From NCBI RefSeq assembly GCF_009192775.1, contig NZ_VTFX01000005.1, positions 496,001-560,000 on the forward strand: 64,000 bases of DNA, read 5' to 3'. The first letter of the stretch is position 1. Every line of letters begins with the position of its first letter. Of the stretch, positions 60,382 through 64,000 are shown piece after piece. A program made the position numbers and the translations under genes. Source of the DNA: Arthrobacter yangruifuii (GTDB lineage: Bacteria; Actinomycetota; Actinomycetes; Actinomycetales; Micrococcaceae). Under the pieces are notes generated by a model that worked only from the letters and a program-made list of their open reading frames with translations, was not told the origin of the DNA and did no database searches.

Positions 60382-62058
60382 CTACACGCCGGAGGGCAGC
60401 TCCACGGTGAAACTGGTGCCCTGGCCCAGTGTGCTGTCCACATGGATGCTGCCGCCGTGTCCTTCCACAATCTCCTTGCTGATGGCCATGCCCAGTCCCA
60501 CGCCGGGAATACCCGCCTGCCGGACCGTGCCGGTGCGGAAGAATTTCTCGAAGATCTCGTCCACGTCCGCAGCGGCCATGCCCATGCCGGTGTCCACCAC
60601 GCGGAACACCGCCCGGTCCCCGTCCCGCCAGGCATCCACGGTGACCGTGCCGCCGTCGGGCGAGTATTTGATGGCGTTGGACAGCAGGTTATCCAGGACC
60701 TGGGCTATGCGCTGCGGATCGGCGAGCATCGGCAGCGCGGCCGGGGCCTTGTTGACCAGTTCCACGCCCACCTCCCGTGCCCGTGCCTGGACGGCGCCGA
60801 TGCTGGTGCCGATGAGATCCGTCAGGCACATGGGCCGCGGTTCCAGGGACAGTTTGCCGGACGCCACGGTGAGCAGATCCGAAACGAGGCGTAGAAGCCG
60901 CTCGCTGTTGCGCAGGGCCACCCGCAAGGAGACGGGGATGCTGCCCTGCAGCTGGGTGTCCTCGGCCTCGTCGAGGGCGAGTTCCAGATAACCCATGATG
61001 GACGTCAACGGAGTGCGCAGCTCATGCGAGACGCTGGCCACGAAGTCATCCTTGGCAGCCAGCGCGTCAATCAGGGCTGTGACGTCGGAGAAGACGATCA
61101 CCGCACCGCTGAACTCGCCGTCGTTGTTGAGGTTCACGGCGGCCGAGGTATTCATGGCGAGCTGGTTGCCGGGAGGGCCGAGCCGCAGCGTGACATCACG
61201 GAAATCCGAGCCGAGCCGTGCCCGGGCAACGGGTCGCTGCTCGAAGGGCATCGGGGTGGTGCCGTCAAGGGTATAGAGGAGCAGATCGCGTTCGTGCGGG
61301 CGGAGGATTCCCGGGAGCAGGGCCTGCTCCTGCAGCAGCCGCTGGCGGTGGTTCATGTGCCGGGGGATGCCGTCCTCGTCCACCAGCAGGATCCCGACGT
61401 CGACGGCGTTCAGCACATCGTCCAGCAGCTGTGATTTCCGTTTGCTCTCGGCCAGTGCTTCCTCGAGCAGCCGGTCCTTGTCCTCCAGGGTTTTCCGCTG
61501 GGCACGGATGTCCTCGCGCAATACGGACACAGTGACCGCGACACCGAGGGTCACCAGCGGAACCAGCATCGGGGAGGCGAGGTCGCCGCCGTCGGTCGGG
61601 CTGGCCACGCCCAGCAGGTAGGGGTGCCAGACGGAGATCAGGGGGCAGAAAAAGCTCAGATAGCGGGCCGTCACCGGGGAGACGCGGGACCAGGACATCC
61701 AGAACACGGGGAAGACGTGGAGCAGGTTCAGCCCGGTGAGGATGCCGGTACTGCCGTGTTGGAGCTGGGCGATGGCGACGAAGTCGAGCAGCGGGATGAT
61801 CCAGTGGGACGGGTACCAGAGACCGTTCCACGGGATGACGATGCAGGCCACGGTCACCACGGCCAGCGTGATCAAGCCGTAGACGAATTCCGGCCGGTCA
61901 AAGACCTCCGGCAGCTGCCAGGCGGCGACGGCGCAGATTAGCCCCACCACAATGACCAGCGGAGCCTGGCTCACCACGGTGCGGTACCGCAGCGGCAACT
62001 CGTGGAACTGGGAGCTGATGCCGAAAAACTCCAGCGTCGACTGCGACAACCGCGACAT
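60382..62058 (-). CDS. Sensor histidine kinase (second copy)
   Basis: 558 residues from ATG 62058 (GGGGGG upstream). Same plan as the first copy: about six to seven membrane helices, a coiled linker (about 175-205), a PAS-like region (LDDVLNAVDVGILLVDEDGI), H345 in ASVSHELRTPLTSIMGYLEL, N-box LLSNAIKYSPDGG, G1 DTGMGM, and G2 GVGLGMAISKEIVEGHGG. Convergent with the response regulator, 47 bases apart. The pair probably arose by duplication and may feed two signals into one regulator. Confidence 0.93.
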   Translation of the reverse strand: MSRLSQSTLEFFGISSQFHELPLRYRTVVSQAPLVIVVGLICAVAAWQLPEVFDRPEFVYGLITLAVVTVACIVIPWNGLWYPSHWIIPLLDFVAIAQLQHGSTGILTGLNLLHVFPVFWMSWSRVSPVTARYLSFFCPLISVWHPYLLGVASPTDGGDLASPMLVPLVTLGVAVTVSVLREDIRAQRKTLEDKDRLLEEALAESKRKSQLLDDVLNAVDVGILLVDEDGIPRHMNHRQRLLQEQALLPGILRPHERDLLLYTLDGTTPMPFEQRPVARARLGSDFRDVTLRLGPPGNQLAMNTSAAVNLNNDGEFSGAVIVFSDVTALIDALAAKDDFVASVSHELRTPLTSIMGYLELALDEAEDTQLQGSIPVSLRVALRNSERLLRLVSDLLTVASGKLSLEPRPMCLTDLIGTSIGAVQARAREVGVELVNKAPAALPMLADPQRIAQVLDNLLSNAIKYSPDGGTVTVDAWRDGDRAVFRVVDTGMGMAAADVDEIFEKFFRTGTVRQAGIPGVGLGMAISKEIVEGHGGSIHVDSTLGQGTSFTVELPSGV

Positions 62059-62169
62059 GTGACCCCCCTGTAAGCACAACAGCGTCTAACGATACCGGTG
62101 CTGAGGGAGACTCGTGACCGCGCTCACCATGGCCGGGCAGGGGGTGAGTGCGGGCAGGGGGAGGCGGGG

Positions 62170-62547
62170 CTAGGCTGCGAGAAACAGATCCGGCTCGTTC
62201 AGATACGCCATGGTTTCGGTTCCGCAGGCACGGACCGCAGCCAGCATGTCCTCCAGCCCGCGCACGTCGCGGCGGACCACTAGGCCCTGCGCGGCCTCGC
62301 CCAGGGCCGAAAGCCGCTCCGCTCCGGCCATGTGGCTGGAAATCTTGATGCTCAGGACCACGTCCATCGCGGCGTCGAAGTCCCGTTCCTGCACGGCGTG
62401 GTGCAGCCGGGTGACGCGGCCGTCCCACATGGAAACGAACCTGGAGACAAACTGCCGGCAGGGCTCGGCGCCCACCTGGTCGATGAGCCCCCGGAGCTTG
62501 TCCAGGGAGATCAGCTGCGGCTCGGGGTGGTCCAAAGGAGCCGTCAC
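62170..62547 (-). CDS. HPt-like domain protein lacking the phospho-histidine
   Basis: 125 residues from GTG 62547 (GGGGAA upstream); the open frame extends to 62778 without support. The size and helical pattern match histidine-phosphotransfer proteins. The segment VVLSIKISSHMAGAERLSAL aligns without gaps to the HPt core (AHxLKGxxxxxGxxxL). The phosphorylated His position is L65 and the following glycine is isoleucine. It lies downstream of two hybrid-style kinases on the same strand as the second. It may be a non-catalytic HPt-fold adaptor or kinase inhibitor (inference). Confidence 0.65.
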   Translation of the reverse strand: MTAPLDHPEPQLISLDKLRGLIDQVGAEPCRQFVSRFVSMWDGRVTRLHHAVQERDFDAAMDVVLSIKISSHMAGAERLSALGEAAQGLVVRRDVRGLEDMLAAVRACGTETMAYLNEPDLFLAA

Positions 62548-62813
62548 CTGATGTTCCCCGTGTGCAGGACGGTGGTGTTCCGCCTCCGCGGTCGCGCTGG
62601 TACAGCGGCGGACGGGCTCGGTGGCTCGGCCGGCGGGGACTGCGGGGGAGTGAGTGGCAAACAAAATATCCTTTGGAGGGTGGGGCCGCCGGAGGCGTCC
62701 GGTTCCGGATGCAAACCGGCCGGATTCCCGGCCGATGCCCCACGCTTTCACCCCAACCTCAGGAAGAGTTGCCTGCAACGCTCAAGATCGAGGCAATATT
62801 GCGGCCCGCCGTT
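62548..62813. other. Gap between HPt-like and VanZ genes
   Basis: 266 bases between two minus-strand genes. It must hold the promoter of the HPt-like gene, but no clear -10/-35 pair or terminator was recognised. Confidence 0.35.
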
Positions 62814-63281
62814 TCAGGCGTCCCTCCGATGTCCTCCGGGCACCGGTCCGGTGTGCTTCCAGCTGCGCACCACGTAGACGGCGAGGGTGCCGAGCACCGC
62901 GCCGAGCGAATTGGCAATCACGTCATGGACGGTGGCATACCGGGCCGGCAGGAACAGGTGCTGCCCGGCTTCAATGACACAAGAGGCTCCCATGCCGACG
63001 ACGGCGGCGAGCCAGGCGAACCGTTCGGTGAGGTAGGCGGCGGCCAGGATGCCGAAGGGAATGAACAGCAGCACATTCGCCGTGGACTCCACCAGGGTGT
63101 AGTTCACCCAGCCCGGCACGCCGCGCTTATGCAGGGCATCCAGCAATGCCTGCAGCGTGCCGGCGGATCCGGCGTCCACGGGCGAGGGCCAGAACACGAT
63201 CAGGGCCAGCGCACCCAGATACAGCAGAAACAGGACGGCCAGGCGCCGTCGTCTTTCTCTTCCCGGGATCACCAGGTTCAC
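62814..63281 (-). CDS. VanZ-family membrane protein (second copy)
   Basis: 155 residues, about four to five membrane helices. VanZ features: WPSPVDAGS, LVESTANVLLFIPFGILAAA, and CVIEAGQHLFLPARYATVHD followed by VIANSLGAVLGTL. It resembles the VanZ at 31514-31999 in the E-xx-ANV-LF-P-G core. The start overlaps the phosphatase stop by ATGA (63278-63281). Role unknown; envelope context. Confidence 0.87.
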   Translation of the reverse strand: MNLVIPGRERRRRLAVLFLLYLGALALIVFWPSPVDAGSAGTLQALLDALHKRGVPGWVNYTLVESTANVLLFIPFGILAAAYLTERFAWLAAVVGMGASCVIEAGQHLFLPARYATVHDVIANSLGAVLGTLAVYVVRSWKHTGPVPGGHRRDA

Positions 63282-63856
63282 CGGTAGCGGCGTTCCCAGG
63301 CCAGCAGCTCCTCCACCGCGGGGGTGAGTTCGCGGACCATCTGCTGGTAGACGTCGTCGCTGCGGCGGTAGGGGTCCACCACGTCATCTTCCTTCGGTCC
63401 TGCGGGGTGCGCGCTGCGCAGGCGCAGGGCGCGGGACATGGCGGCCTTCCAGCGGTCCGCGGCGGCTGCCTCCGGATCGGCGTCCACCAGCGGCAGCAGG
63501 CGGGCCAGTTCGCGCAGGGTGAAGGTGCGGCGCAGCAGCCCCGGGGCGAGCTCCATGATCTTGCTCCGGTGGCCGCGGGTCAAAGCCAGCACCAGGTCCT
63601 GGCCCTGGAGGATGTCCGCGGTGAGCTGCCGGGAGGTGAAGTCCTCGGAATTGCCGCCGAAGATGTTCACGAAACCGGCCACATGCGGTTCGATGCCCGA
63701 TCCCACCAATGCGCCGGTGCCGGCACTGGTGACCTCGAACTCACCGGGGGCCATCTGGTCCAGTCCGGACTGGAGCAGGCGTTCGGCCATGGGGGAGCGG
63801 CAGATATTGCCGGTGCAGACGGTCAGAATGCGGAACGGTTCGGTGGTGGTTCTCAT
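63278..63856 (-). CDS. Low-molecular-weight protein-tyrosine phosphatase
   Basis: 192 residues from ATG 63856. The P-loop C-X5-R is C14-R20 in LTVCTGNICRSPMAE, and the general-acid region is near the C-terminus in DVVDPYRRSDDVYQQM. Central LTRGHRSKIMELAP fits the family. Such Wzb/Etp-like enzymes dephosphorylate BY-kinases and thereby allow polymer export; two BY-kinases are encoded in this window. The chain is about 40 residues longer than the usual 150. Translationally coupled to VanZ. Confidence 0.9.
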   Translation of the reverse strand: MRTTTEPFRILTVCTGNICRSPMAERLLQSGLDQMAPGEFEVTSAGTGALVGSGIEPHVAGFVNIFGGNSEDFTSRQLTADILQGQDLVLALTRGHRSKIMELAPGLLRRTFTLRELARLLPLVDADPEAAAADRWKAAMSRALRLRSAHPAGPKEDDVVDPYRRSDDVYQQMVRELTPAVEELLAWERRYR

Positions 63857-64000
63857 GTCCTCGTGCTTCGGATAGGGCTGGTTTTCAGGGCCGGATACGG
63901 CCGGATGTGCTGGTTTTGAGGTTACCTTGTGTAGCGCTTGAGCTTTGCCGGAATGTTTCATCAACACTGTGTTTGGGCGGCGTTGTTTCTTGAGGAGAGG

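Noticed and set aside
1-64000. CRISPR array, prophage, integrase, IS element, rRNA or tRNA gene
   Set aside because: No regularly spaced direct repeats, transposase/integrase motifs or cloverleaf-like sequences were seen. The only tandem arrays are the 14-bp and 15-bp repeats listed.

Overview
The window is high-GC DNA with actinobacterial gene style: GTG/TTG starts, ATGA overlaps, LAL-type regulators, SufU, and an LAXTG cell-wall sorting signal. It most resembles Arthrobacter or another Micrococcaceae genome. That assignment is inferred from gene content and has not been tested by a search. Nearly all of the window serves surface or extracellular polysaccharide production and its control.

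Layout. (1) 1-13.5 kb: five consecutive large ATP-binding LuxR-type (LAL) regulators, the first cut by the window edge. (2) 13.7-23.7 kb: a first polysaccharide cluster. It has a polyprenyl glycosylphosphotransferase, two glycosyltransferases, a left-handed-helix acetyltransferase, an opposing SGNH hydrolase, a multi-spanning polymerase-like protein, a CDP-alcohol phosphatidyltransferase and a flippase, and ends in a strong bidirectional hairpin. (3) 23.8-34.2 kb: on the minus strand, a Wzz/tyrosine-kinase-like protein, a lipoprotein-like protein and two paralogous secreted beta-propeller/LamG proteins. Between the paralogues lie a plus-strand cytidylyltransferase and a GDPD-like lipoprotein, plus a VanZ protein. 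(4) 34.6-39.9 kb: sufS-sufU, then gmd-fcl (GDP-fucose) and ugd (UDP-glucuronate). (5) 40-41 kb: a small membrane protein and an LAXTG surface protein facing each other across a 19-bp stem terminator. (6) 41.1-57.2 kb: a second polysaccharide cluster with visibly lower GC and different codon use. It carries a DUF4012 protein, a second glycosylphosphotransferase, a second BY-kinase, three recognisable glycosyltransferases and a fourth likely one, a Wzx-like flippase, a Wzy-like polymerase, a serine-acetyltransferase-like protein, two acyltransferase-3 membrane proteins and a truncated Tat-signal ORF. It looks like an acquired or exchanged block. (7) 57.7-63.9 kb: two similar hybrid histidine kinases flanking one OmpR-type regulator, an HPt-like protein lacking its phospho-histidine, and an operon of low-molecular-weight tyrosine phosphatase plus VanZ.

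How the parts may work together (inference). The glycosylphosphotransferases load the first sugar phosphate on undecaprenyl phosphate. Glycosyltransferases extend it using GDP-fucose and UDP-glucuronate made between the two clusters. Flippases, Wzy-like polymerases and Wzz/BY-kinases export and polymerise it, and acyl/acetyltransferases decorate it. A cytidylyltransferase plus a CDP-alcohol phosphatidyltransferase suggest a phosphodiester-linked alcohol as an extra decoration.

The most unusual feature is the five-LAL array together with a recurring, mostly palindromic TACTCG-type element. It lies about 28-29 bases upstream of -10-like hexamers before two of the LAL genes and the first glycosylphosphotransferase. 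Related sequences lie before both propeller genes. This suggests a private regulatory circuit for matrix production.
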